Part shown: positions 9,182 to 18,485 of the stretch, piece by piece
Layout: each line of letters begins with the position of its first letter
Position numbering within the stretch: position 1 is the stretch's first letter
Assembly (NCBI GenBank): GCA_025455865.1
Contig: JALOLS010000014.1
Span: 1-38,863, forward strand
Origin: Thermoleophilia bacterium
Lineage (GTDB): Bacteria > Actinomycetota > Thermoleophilia > Miltoncostaeales > Miltoncostaeaceae
Direction of reading: 5' to 3'
DNA length: 38,863 bases
The notes under the pieces: model-generated
What the model was told of the DNA's origin: nothing
Database searches by the model: none
What the model saw: the letters and a program-made list of their open reading frames with translations, nothing else
Translations under genes and position numbers: made by a program

Positions 9182-10383
9182 CGGGTGGGCAGCACCGCGA
9201 CGCCCGGCAGCGTGCGGCCCTCCAGGAGCTCGAGGGCGGCCCCGCCGCCGGTGGACGCCCAGGTCATCTCGTCGGTGAGCCCGAGCTGGGCCACCGCGGC
9301 GCCCGAGTCACCGCCCCCGACCACGGTGATGCCGTCGGAGGCGGCCATGGCCTCGGCCACGGCCTTGGTGCCCGCCGCGAAGGGCGGGATCTCGAACGCG
9401 CCCATGGGCCCGTTCCAGAGCGTGGTGCCGGCCATGGCGATGGCCTCCCGGTAGGCGGCCGCGGTGCGCGGCCCGATGTCGACGCCCATCCACCCGTCGG
9501 GGATGGCGTCCGAGGGGACGACCTGCAGGTCGGCGTCAGCGTCGAAGCGGTCGGCCACCAGCACGTCGACGGGAAGCTGCAGCATGCAGTTGACCCGGCC
9601 GGCGCGCTCGAGCAGGTCCCGGGCCATCTTCTGGGCCTCGGGGCCCTCGTGGCGGGAAGTCCCCACCGGGTCGCCCATGCCGGCGAGGAACGTGAAGCAC
9701 ATCGCGCCGCCGATGAGGATGCGGTCGCAGCGGTCGAGCAGGTTCTGGATGAGCGGGAGCTTGTCGCTCACCTTGGCGCCGCCGAGCACCGCGACGAACG
9801 GGGCCCTGGGGGCATCGAGCAGCCCGCCGAGCACCTCGACCTCCCGGGCCAGCAGGAGCCCCGCGCAGGCGGGCAGGCGCCGGGCGACCGCCTCGGTGGA
9901 GGCGTGGGCGCGGTGGGCCGCGCCGAAGGCGTCGTTGACGTAGTGGGTGAAGCCCGCGGCCAGGCGGTCGGCGAACGCCGGGTCGTTCTTCTCCTCCTGC
10001 GGGTGGAAGCGGAGGTTCTCGAGCATCACGACCTGTCCGGGCGCGAGCGCCTCGACCCGGGCCTGGACCTCGGGGCCCACGCAGTCGGGCAGCAGCTCGA
10101 CCGGCTGCCCCAGGAGCTCGCCCAGGCGCGCGGCGCACGGGCCGAGCGAGAGCTCCGGCCTCGCCTCCCCCTTCGGCCGCCCGAGGTGCGAGCAGACCGC
10201 GACCGCCGCCCCCTGCTCGAGCAGGAGGCGGATGGTCGGGACCGAGGCGGCGATGCGGGCGTCATCGGACACCCGCCGCCCCTCGGGGGTGTCCTCCAGC
10301 GGCGCGTTCAGGTCCGCGCGGACCAGGACGCGCGCGCCCTGCCAGGGGTGGTCGACCGCGTCGACCGCGAGAAGCCGGGCCAC
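9178..10383 (-). CDS. pgk: Phosphoglycerate kinase
   Basis: A 401-residue two-domain kinase that forms ATP from 1,3-bisphosphoglycerate. N-terminal substrate motifs are RADLNAPLED, SHLGRPKGE and LENLRFHPQEEKND; AVLGGAKVSDKLPLI opens the nucleotide domain and VVGGGDSGAAVAQLG is the C-terminal glycine-rich loop. The GTG start is one base after the gap stop. Second gene of the glycolytic operon. Confidence 0.97.
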   Translation of the reverse strand: MARLLAVDAVDHPWQGARVLVRADLNAPLEDTPEGRRVSDDARIAASVPTIRLLLEQGAAVAVCSHLGRPKGEARPELSLGPCAARLGELLGQPVELLPDCVGPEVQARVEALAPGQVVMLENLRFHPQEEKNDPAFADRLAAGFTHYVNDAFGAAHRAHASTEAVARRLPACAGLLLAREVEVLGGLLDAPRAPFVAVLGGAKVSDKLPLIQNLLDRCDRILIGGAMCFTFLAGMGDPVGTSRHEGPEAQKMARDLLERAGRVNCMLQLPVDVLVADRFDADADLQVVPSDAIPDGWMGVDIGPRTAAAYREAIAMAGTTLWNGPMGAFEIPPFAAGTKAVAEAMAASDGITVVGGGDSGAAVAQLGLTDEMTWASTGGGAALELLEGRTLPGVAVLPTR

Positions 10384-10384
10384 C

Positions 10385-11922
<1,538 letters not shown>

Positions 11923-11934
<12 letters not shown>

Positions 11935-13935
11935 GCGGACCACCCGGAAGGTGACGGCCGGGGTCCCGGGCACGCCCTGCAGGCGCAGCCGGTGCCGGCC
12001 GGGGGCCAGGTTCGCCAGGCGCAGGCTGAGCGTCGCGAACCCGGCGCCCACCCGGCGGCGCGGGAACGCCCCGAGGGTGCGCCAGCGCGATCCCTGCCGG
12101 CGCTGCACCACGATCCGCAGCGTCGCCGGCGCCGCGACCTCGAGGGTGAGCGTGGCGCGCCCCCGTGGCGAGGACGCCACGCGGCCGGGGCTGAGCAGAG
12201 CCCCGAGCAGGCCGGGCGCCGGGTCGCCGCCCCCGGCCGGCGGCCCGGGGATCGGCGGCAGCACCGCCCCCCCGGCCACCGCGCCGGTCGCCGGGGACCC
12301 GGCGTTCGGGTTGGCGACCTGGGGCGTGTCGAGGACCAGGTCGATGGGCAGACCCGCCGCCCGGATGATCTCGCCGGCCGACTGGGAGAGCGACAGGTCG
12401 GCGTCGGTCACCTGCCAGATCGCCGACTGCCCGCCCGGCGTGGCCGCGAGCGGCGCGGGCTGGGCCCGGGCGACCGCCTCGGCCACCGCCTGGAGCTGCG
12501 GCAGCCCCAGGTCGCGGGCCGGGCCGGCCACGTCGAAGACGAGGTCCCGGGGCGGGATGCCGAGGGGCAGGTCCATGCAGTAGACGACCAGCCCGTCGGC
12601 CCGGGCGGTCTCCCCCACCCGGGCGAACAGGTCGAACGGCGCGCCCACGACCAGGTTCTGCTTGCCGGGGTCCTTGCTCAGCAGGACGTCCCCCGGGCTC
12701 CCGGTGACCCGGACGCCCGCCCGGGCGACGAACCCGGCCAGGTCCCCGGGCCAGACCACGGAGGTGTCGCTGAGCTCACCCGTGGCCATGATGTCGTTCT
12801 GGTGCCCGGGCAACGGGCGGGGCTCCAGGGTGGTCGGCCCGGTGACGTTGTGGGCCTTGGCCCAGGCGTCGAGCTCGGCCTTGGAGGTGATCTGGCCCAT
12901 CGGCACCGGGTACTCCTTGCCGCCGGCCACGACCACGTCGCGGTAGCGGTCGGGCAGGCCGGCCAGGTGCAGCACCTCGTGGGCGGCCTGGCCGGGGGAG
13001 ATGCCCGTGTACCAGTCGGCCTCGCCGGTCTGGGCGGAGTTCGGCACCGGCACGCTCCCGTCGGGCATGCCCGCCTCGGGGCGCAGGGCCGGGTCGGGGC
13101 TCAGGCTCACCTGGTGCCACCCGCAGGTGGGCGGCTCACCCGGCACGCGCACGCGGGTCTCGATGTCGAAGCGCACCTGGGTGCCCTTGTGGGTCGGGGT
13201 GCCCAGGCGCTTCTCCACCGCGGCGGCCGGGAAGCCGGCCGCGTTCGGGCCCTCGATCTCCAGGCGGATGCGCACCCGGACCGGCCCGGTGGCCGGTTTG
13301 CCGGTGAGGGTGACCGCCACCTGGTCGCCCTGGAACCCGCCCTTGCCCGCGAGGGTGACCAGGCCGCGCTGGGCCGCCTCGGCCAGCGTCAGGTCGCGCG
13401 CCACCTCGGTGGCCGGCCGGGCGGCGGCGCCCCCGGGCTCGCGGTTGACGCAGGTGGCGGCCTGGGACTGGCCCGGCGGGGCGGGGGCCTGCAGACGGCG
13501 CGCCGCGGGCACCGTCAGGTTCACCCGGTCGACCAGGGCCCGCACCGCCGCGGGCGCGGTGTTCAGGCCGATGACCGTGCGGGTGTCCGGCCCGTCGGCG
13601 ACCGTCACGGTCACGAACGCCGCGTCCACCTGGCGGCTTGCGGTCGCCACCCGGGGTGCCGCGAGGACCGCCTTCCACCGGGCCCGGAGCGCGGCCCGGG
13701 CGGCCGCGGACGGCGCGACATTGCCGGTCACCGTCACCGTTGCGTTCGCGCGGGCCGCGCCGGGGGCCACGCGCAGGAGGGTCAGGGTGCCGTCGGGGTT
13801 CAGCCGCGCGCCGGCCACCGGGTCCCAGGGCCCCGCCCCGCCGGCCATCACCGTGCCGGTGACCGCGCCGAGCGCCGCCGGCGCCGGCAGGGCGGCCAGG
13901 GCGATCACGGCGAGGGCGGCGCGGCGCATGGGCAT
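11923..13935 (-). CDS. Large secreted metzincin-like protein (HExxHxxGxxD motif)
   Basis: A 670-residue exported protein with a signal peptide (MRRAALAVIALAALPAPAAL then GA). The middle carries HEVLHLAGLPD (H319, E320, H323, D329), which fits HExxHxxGxxD, the zinc motif of metzincin proteases with Asp as third ligand (as in snapalysin). Then comes NDIMATGE (Met383), a possible Met-turn. Before it are repeated beta-rich stretches (VTVTVADGPDTRTVIGL, RVRIRLEIEG), Cys162 and Cys271. The C-terminus is a Pro/Gly linker and a beta-sandwich-like tail (RATLTLEVAAPATLRIVVQR, LANLAPGRHRLRL) that may bind the cell wall. The ATG at 13935 follows a TAGCGT box by six bases; ATG 13929 is an alternative. I do not recognise the whole protein as a known family. 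Confidence 0.8.
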
Positions 13936-13941
13936 CAGCGG

Positions 13942-13947
13942 ACGCTA
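13942..13947 (-). promoter_or_regulatory. -10 box of a probable leaderless promoter for the metzincin-like gene
   Basis: TAGCGT on the minus strand, exactly six bases before the ATG at 13935; no Shine-Dalgarno sequence. Confidence 0.5.
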
Positions 13948-13973
13948 GCGGCCCGCAGGGGGGCCGGGGGCGC

Positions 13974-14570
13974 TCAGGGTGACGTGGCGACGGTGCCGGT
14001 CGGCGCCGGGAGCGTCTCGGCCGGGGGCGGCGCCGTCTCCGGCGGCAGATCGGCCTGGGGCCCGAGCAGCACGAAGACCTGCCCGCGCGGGAACTGGCCG
14101 GGGAGCGGCGAGTCGGCCGGGAGCGGGCGGGGCGGCAGGGCGTCCAGGTCCCGGGCGGCGAGGGCGCCGGCGGCCTGCCGGCCCTCCAGCACGTAGACCT
14201 GGGAGGTCCCCGAGATCGCCGGGCCGTTGCCCGCCTCGACCTGCCGCCAGCCGGCCATGCGTGCCCGCTCCAGCGACCGCGCGGCCAGGCCGGTGATCGA
14301 GGTCCCGTTCAGCACCACCAGCCGCGTGGTGGTGCGAAGCCGCCGCTCCCGGGCCTCGCGGGCGACGGCCGGGTCGACCGCCGGGCGCGTGGTCGTGGGC
14401 GGAGCGGTGACCGTGGTGGTCCCGCCGCCCCCGCGGACGGCGAACCCGACGATGCCGCCGATCACCAACCCGGTGCCGAGGGCCACCGCGAACGGCACCC
14501 ACGGCGGGCCGCCGCCCCGCCGGCGGCGGGATGGTCGGGCCTCGGTGACGGGATCGAGCGGCATGGCCAC
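13974..14570 (-). CDS. Membrane-anchored LytR_C domain protein
   Basis: A 198-residue single-pass protein. A basic N-terminus (PSRRRRGGG) precedes one membrane helix (VPFAVALGTGLVIGGIVGFAV), a Gly/Thr/Pro linker, and a LytR_C-type domain (TRLVVLNGTSITGLAARSLE, GWRQVEAGNGPAISGTSQVY, VLEGRQAAGALAARDLD). LytR_C domains occur at the end of LytR-CpsA-Psr cell-wall ligases or alone on the cell surface; here there is no catalytic LCP domain. The C-terminal tail is Pro/Ala-rich. The start may be GTG 14570 or ATG 14564; neither has a clear ribosome site. The metzincin-like gene starts 38 bases downstream from its own promoter. Confidence 0.82.
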   Translation of the reverse strand: MAMPLDPVTEARPSRRRRGGGPPWVPFAVALGTGLVIGGIVGFAVRGGGGTTTVTAPPTTTRPAVDPAVAREARERRLRTTTRLVVLNGTSITGLAARSLERARMAGWRQVEAGNGPAISGTSQVYVLEGRQAAGALAARDLDALPPRPLPADSPLPGQFPRGQVFVLLGPQADLPPETAPPPAETLPAPTGTVATSP

Positions 14571-14626
14571 GACCCGTTCGCCCCGGCGCCCCGCGCCCCT
14601 GCCGGGTCAGCGGTCCCGAAAACGCA

Positions 14627-14652
14627 GCCGGGGGGCCCGAAGGCCCCCCGGC
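14627..14652 (-). terminator. Hairpin terminator after the DUF1097-like gene
   Basis: An 11-bp perfect stem (GCCGGGGGGCC pairing with GGCCCCCCGGC) around a CGAA-type loop lies about 25 bases past the stop at 14678. In the minus direction it is followed by CTGCGTTTTCGG, a short T run, as in intrinsic terminators. Confidence 0.65.
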
Positions 14653-14677
14653 GGTCACGCATGGAGCGGTGAAGCGA

Positions 14678-15340
14678 TCAGGCGGCCTCGGCGGCGGCCT
14701 TCGGCTTCGGGGTGAGGGCGCCGGCGATCTTGGCGGACAGGATGCCGAGAACGCAGCCGATCACCAGGGTGACCCAGGTGTCGAACCAGACCCACTGCCA
14801 CGGGGTGGAGATGAGGCCCCCGAAGGCACCGGCACCAGCAGCACCGGCCTCGAGGGAGTTGTTGACGCCACCACCGTTGGGGACCCAGCCGTCGAGGCCG
14901 GTCGCGATCCACCACAGGAAGACTGCGGCGAAGCACGGGAACGTCCCTGCCACGTAGTACCAGTCACCCGCGATGAGGATCATCACGAGGATGAACGCGA
15001 AGACGCCGACCCAGATGGCGATCCCGTAGAAGTCCGGGAAGTCGGCCGTCTTGAAGGCCAGCGGCATGGTGATGAGGGCGGCCACGGAACCGAAGACGGT
15101 GGCCAGGAAGATCTTGCCGAAGGCGGCGTTGTCACCGCCGGCGGCGAAGAACAGACCCCACGCGATGAAGGCGGTGGGGAGGATCAGGTGGAAGTTTTCA
15201 GGCTGATCCACGCCCGCGGCCGCGGGCAGGTCATTCGCGACCCAGTGGAACGTGAAGTTCAGCGAGAACTCAGTCCACGCGAAGGAGAGGATGCCGATGA
15301 CGATCGCCAGAGGGGTGATCGCCTTCGCGCGCGCACTCAT
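14678..15340 (-). CDS. DUF1097-like polytopic membrane protein
   Basis: A 220-residue protein with about six hydrophobic segments (AIVIGILSFAWTEFSLNFTF, LPTAFIAWGLFFAAGG, IFLATVFGSVAALITMPLAF, IAIWVGVFAFILVMILIAG, TFPCFAAVFLWWIATGL, WFDTWVTLVIGCVLGILSA) and a charged AKIAGALTPKPKAAAEAA tail. The AGTFPCFAA segment and overall layout recall DUF1097 (E. coli YcdZ) membrane proteins, of unknown function. The ATG at 15340 has AAAGGAG nine bases upstream. Two 60-base lines inside the gene are 58% and 63% GC by count, well below its neighbours; this could reflect strong expression, membrane-protein composition or transfer. It is monocistronic, with its own promoter, structured leader and terminator. 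Confidence 0.8.
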   Translation of the reverse strand: MSARAKAITPLAIVIGILSFAWTEFSLNFTFHWVANDLPAAAGVDQPENFHLILPTAFIAWGLFFAAGGDNAAFGKIFLATVFGSVAALITMPLAFKTADFPDFYGIAIWVGVFAFILVMILIAGDWYYVAGTFPCFAAVFLWWIATGLDGWVPNGGGVNNSLEAGAAGAGAFGGLISTPWQWVWFDTWVTLVIGCVLGILSAKIAGALTPKPKAAAEAA

Positions 15341-15376
15341 TCGACGAGGCTCCTTTTGACGAGAAGACAGGGTGGC

Positions 15377-15408
15377 CGCAGCCCGGAAGAGATGAAGAGA
15401 GGGCTGCG
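15377..15408 (-). promoter_or_regulatory. Stem-loop in the leader of the DUF1097-like gene
   Basis: A perfect 8-bp inverted repeat (CGCAGCCC / GGGCTGCG) with a 16-base pyrimidine-rich loop on the minus strand lies in the roughly 110-base untranslated leader, 37 bases before the start codon. A second element, CCCCC-N-GGGGG, sits at 15422-15432. The leader may control translation or stability; no known riboswitch class is recognised. Confidence 0.45.
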
Positions 15409-15453
15409 CGGGCGTGACCTTCCCCCTGGGGGTCGGGTCCACGCCTGCGCGGC

Positions 15454-15483
15454 ACTCTACGGCCGGTCCACTGTTCGTGGCAA
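15454..15483 (-). promoter_or_regulatory. Strong sigma70-type promoter for the DUF1097-like gene
   Basis: On the minus strand TTGCCA (15478-15483) and TAGAGT (15454-15459) are spaced by 18 bases. The -35 matches TTGACA at five of six positions. This is the best conventional promoter in the window; transcription should start near 15447. Confidence 0.65.
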
Positions 15484-15543
15484 GTGTTGCTTTTCCCTTC
15501 CCGCTCACGTAATGCGCGACGGGACGTCGGCCGTCCGGGGATC

Positions 15544-16650
15544 ATGAGCGGCGCGGTCCCGCATGGATGGCGGCTGATCGCCCGGGAGGGGGCGGCCCGG
15601 GTGGCGCTGCCGCCCGCGCCGGGCGCCGGGCCGGTGTTGCTGACCCGTGACGTGGTCCACGTCCTGCCGGTCGGCCGCGCCGGGACGGTGACGCTGGTGC
15701 GCCAGGACCGCTGGCCCTGCGGCCGGGACGTCACCGAGGCCCCGGCCGGGGGGATCGAGCCGGGCGAGGACCCGATCACGGCGGCGGCGCGCGAGCTGGC
15801 CGAGGAGACCGGCCTTGCCGCCGGCGGGCTCGCCTGGCTCGGGGGCGCCGCCACCGCGCCGGACCTCACCGACGAGGTCGGGCATCTGGTGGTCGCGACG
15901 CAGGCGACCCCCGCCGGCGGCGGCGGGGAGGGATCGGTCGCGGTGGTCCGGGCCGGACCGGGTTCGCCCGCCCGCGACCGGGCGCCGCTGGATGCCCGCA
16001 CCGTGCTGCTCGGCCTGCTCGCCCGGCGCATGGGGCTGATCGCCGCCCCGCCGCTGGCGGCGGGCGAGCCGGCGCCCGGCGGGGGCGGGCGGACCCCGGT
16101 GCGGGTGGGGGCCCGCACCCTGATCGCCGGCGGCCCGGTGCGCGCCGAGCGGGCCGAGGTCACCCGCGACGGCGTGGGGCGGGCCAAGGTCGTCCTGACC
16201 GCCCCGCCGGTCGCGGTGGTCCTCCCGCTCGCCCCGGGCGGCCGCGTGCCGCTCGTCCCCCGGGATCGCCCGCACCTGGGCGGCGTGCTGCTGGAGGCGC
16301 CGTCGGCGCCGATCGGGCCCGGGGAGCGCCCGCCGGACGCCGCCCGTGCGGCCCTCGACGCGGCGGGCATGGCCGGCGGGCGCCCGCAGGCGATGGGCGC
16401 CGTGCTCGTCGCGCCGGGGATGACCGACCGGGTGGCGCACCTCTTCCTGGCCCCCGGGGCCCGGGCCACCCGGCCCCGCGACGTGCGCGACATGCAGGCC
16501 TCGGACCTCGTCGACTGGGCGCTCGCGGCCGCCCGCCACGGGCGGGTCGACCAGCTCACCCTGCTGCTCGCCCTCCTCGCCGAGGCGCGCGCCGCAGGGC
16601 CCGGGCTACCGGGGGACGGCGGGCGGGACCGGGTCCCCCGCCGCCCGTGA
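15544..16650 (+). CDS. Tandem Nudix protein, second domain degenerate
   Basis: A 368-residue protein with two Nudix-like halves. The first contains a complete Nudix box (GGIEPGEDPITAAARELAEE followed by TGL; G69, E75, R83, E84, E87, E88), which binds Mg and hydrolyses nucleoside diphosphate-X compounds; the context around it (APDLTDEVGHLVV) recalls ADP-ribose pyrophosphatases. The second half (about 205-330) keeps the shell (PLVPRDRPHLGGVLLEAPSA, PGMTDRVAHLFLAPGA) but its box reads ERPPDAARAALDAAGM: the REL-x-EE core has lost its glutamates, so it should not be catalytic. The ATG at 15544 begins the family-like region; there is no clear ribosome site. It overlaps the convergent yvcK tail by 45 bases. 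Confidence 0.85.
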   Translation: MSGAVPHGWRLIAREGAARVALPPAPGAGPVLLTRDVVHVLPVGRAGTVTLVRQDRWPCGRDVTEAPAGGIEPGEDPITAAARELAEETGLAAGGLAWLGGAATAPDLTDEVGHLVVATQATPAGGGGEGSVAVVRAGPGSPARDRAPLDARTVLLGLLARRMGLIAAPPLAAGEPAPGGGGRTPVRVGARTLIAGGPVRAERAEVTRDGVGRAKVVLTAPPVAVVLPLAPGGRVPLVPRDRPHLGGVLLEAPSAPIGPGERPPDAARAALDAAGMAGGRPQAMGAVLVAPGMTDRVAHLFLAPGARATRPRDVRDMQASDLVDWALAAARHGRVDQLTLLLALLAEARAAGPGLPGDGGRDRVPRRP

Positions 16651-17580
16651 CCGGGCCGCCTCCCGGGCCAGGGGGACCAGGGCCGCCGTGAGCCGCGCCG
16701 GGGCGTGGCGCACGACCTGGTCGCTCTCGGCCAGGTCGGCGGCGACCACCCGCACCCCGAGCGCCTCGATCGCGGCCCGGTCGACCCGGACCGGGTCCTG
16801 GCCCTGCGCCGCGTAGCGGGCCACCGCGGCGGGGTCGAGCGGGCCGTCGTGCACCAGGGCCACGTCGACCCCGCCCGGTACCGCCTCGAGCACGCGCTCC
16901 AGGTGCGCGGCGGCGTCCAGGCCGTCGGTCTCGCCGGGCTGGGTCATCACGTTGCACACGTAGGCGCGGATGCCCCGCGCCCCGCGCACCGCGGCGGCGA
17001 GGTCGGCCACCGCCAGATGCGGCAGCACGCTGGTGAAGAGGCTGCCCGGGCCGAGCAGCACCAGGTCGGCCTGCTCCACCGCCCGCACCGCGTCGGGGTG
17101 GGCGGCGGGCTCGGGGTCGAGCCACACGCGCCGGCAGGGCCCCACGCCCGCGGCGATCAGCGTCTCGCCGCAGACGCGCTCGCCGTCGGCCCGCTCGGCC
17201 CACAGGCGCACCTGCTGGAGGGTCGAGGGGACCACCCGGCCGTTCACCTTGAGCACGCGGGAGCTCTCCTCGACCGCCTGGTCGAAGCTCCCGGTCACCT
17301 CGGTGAGCGCGGCCAGGAAGAGGTTGCCGAAGGAGTGCCCGGACAGGTCGCCGTCGGCGAAGCGGTGCTGGAAGAGCCGCCCCATGAGCGACTCGTCGTC
17401 GGCCAGGGCGACCAGGCAGTTGCGGATGTCCCCGGGCGGGAGCACCCCGAGCTCGCGGCGCAGGCGACCCGAGGATCCGCCGTCGTCGGCCACCGTGACG
17501 ATCGCGGTCACGTCCGTGCGCTCGCGCTTGAGGGCGCGCAGGACCGACGAGAGGCCGGTGCCCCCGCCCAGCGCGGTCAC
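16606..17580 (-). CDS. yvcK: YvcK/GlmR-type gluconeogenesis and cell-envelope regulator
   Basis: A 324-residue CofD-like protein. In Gram-positives YvcK (GlmR) binds UDP-GlcNAc and links carbon flux to peptidoglycan synthesis. Motifs: VTALGGGTGLSSVLRALK at the N-terminus, VADDGGSSGRLRRELGVLPP, GDIRNCLVALAD, HSFGNLFLAALTEVTG, LVLLGPGSLFTSVLPHL and VCNVMTQPGETDG. The GTG at 17580 is the only usual start at the family N-terminus, but it lacks a ribosome site. An in-frame CTG at 17595, overlapping the rapZ stop as CTGA and preceded by GGAGGGGG, is a plausible alternative that adds five residues. It is the third gene of uvrC-rapZ-yvcK. The usual next gene, whiA, is not present. Confidence 0.94.
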   Translation of the reverse strand: MTALGGGTGLSSVLRALKRERTDVTAIVTVADDGGSSGRLRRELGVLPPGDIRNCLVALADDESLMGRLFQHRFADGDLSGHSFGNLFLAALTEVTGSFDQAVEESSRVLKVNGRVVPSTLQQVRLWAERADGERVCGETLIAAGVGPCRRVWLDPEPAAHPDAVRAVEQADLVLLGPGSLFTSVLPHLAVADLAAAVRGARGIRAYVCNVMTQPGETDGLDAAAHLERVLEAVPGGVDVALVHDGPLDPAAVARYAAQGQDPVRVDRAAIEALGVRVVAADLAESDQVVRHAPARLTAALVPLAREAARSRAAGDPVPPAVPR

Positions 17581-17591
17581 CCTGGGGCGGC

Positions 17592-18485
17592 TCAGCGAGG
17601 CGCCCCCTCCGCGGCGGGGGCCGGGCGGGCGCCGGCCCGGGTGATGTCGCGGTGGCTCACGCTCACCTCGTGCGCGCCGGTGTAGCGGGCGGCCATGCGC
17701 TCGGCCAGGGCCACGCTGCGGTGGCGGCCGCCCGTGCACCCGAAGGCGATGACCAGATGGCGCTTGCCCTCGCCCTCGTAGGCGGGCAGCAGGAAGTCGA
17801 GCAGGCCCTCCAGGCGGGCGATGAACTCGTCGAAGCCCGGTGCCCGGTCCAGGTAGGCGACCACCCCCTCGTCCAGCCCGGTGAGCGGCGCGAGCTCCGG
17901 GACGTAGTGGGGGTTGCGCAGGAAGCGGACGTCGAACATGAGGTCCACCTCCACCGGCACCCCGTACTTGTAGCCGAACGAGGTGAAGGTGACCCGCATC
18001 CGGGGCCGGGCGCCGGGGACGAGCGCCTCGTTCACCGCATCGCGCAGCTGCCAGACGTTCAGGTCGCTGGTGTCGATGACCAGGTCGGCCCGGTCGCGGA
18101 CCTCCGAGAGCGCCTCGCGCTCGCGCTCGATCCCCTGGAGCACCGCCCCGCCCTCGGCCAGGGGGTGACGGCGGCGGGTCTCGCGGAAGCGCGCGAGCAG
18201 CACGTCGTCACGGGCCTCCAGGAACACCACCTTGGGCCGCACGCCCTCGACCTGCCCCAGGCGGGCCACCTCGCGGCTGAGCTCGTCGAACCAGATCCCG
18301 CCGCGCACGTCGCAGACCACCGCGGCCCGTTCGACCTTGCTCCCCTCCAGCGCGAACAGGTCCGAGAGCGCGGGCAGCAGCCGCGGGGGCAGGTTGTCGA
18401 CGCAGAAGTAGCCGGCGTCCTCGAAGACGCCCATCGCCTCGCTCTTGCCCGCCCCCGAGAGGCCGGTGATGACCGTCAGCTCCAC
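17592..18485 (-). CDS. rapZ: RNase adapter / nucleotide-binding protein RapZ
   Basis: A 297-residue P-loop protein. Walker A is ITGLSGAGKS (K14); VFEDAGYFCVDNLPP, FLEARDDVLLARFRETRRRH and IDTSDLNVWQLR follow, and the C-terminal domain holds FTSFGYKYGVP, DVRFLRNPHYVPEL and HLVIAFGCTGGRHRSVALAE, all RapZ/YvcJ signatures. In E. coli RapZ guides RNase E to a small RNA and binds GlcN6P; in Gram-positives the role is less clear. The GTG start at 18485 lies inside the uvrC 3' end (10-base overlap), with GGAGG seven bases upstream. Confidence 0.96.
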   Translation of the reverse strand: MELTVITGLSGAGKSEAMGVFEDAGYFCVDNLPPRLLPALSDLFALEGSKVERAAVVCDVRGGIWFDELSREVARLGQVEGVRPKVVFLEARDDVLLARFRETRRRHPLAEGGAVLQGIEREREALSEVRDRADLVIDTSDLNVWQLRDAVNEALVPGARPRMRVTFTSFGYKYGVPVEVDLMFDVRFLRNPHYVPELAPLTGLDEGVVAYLDRAPGFDEFIARLEGLLDFLLPAYEGEGKRHLVIAFGCTGGRHRSVALAERMAARYTGAHEVSVSHRDITRAGARPAPAAEGAPR

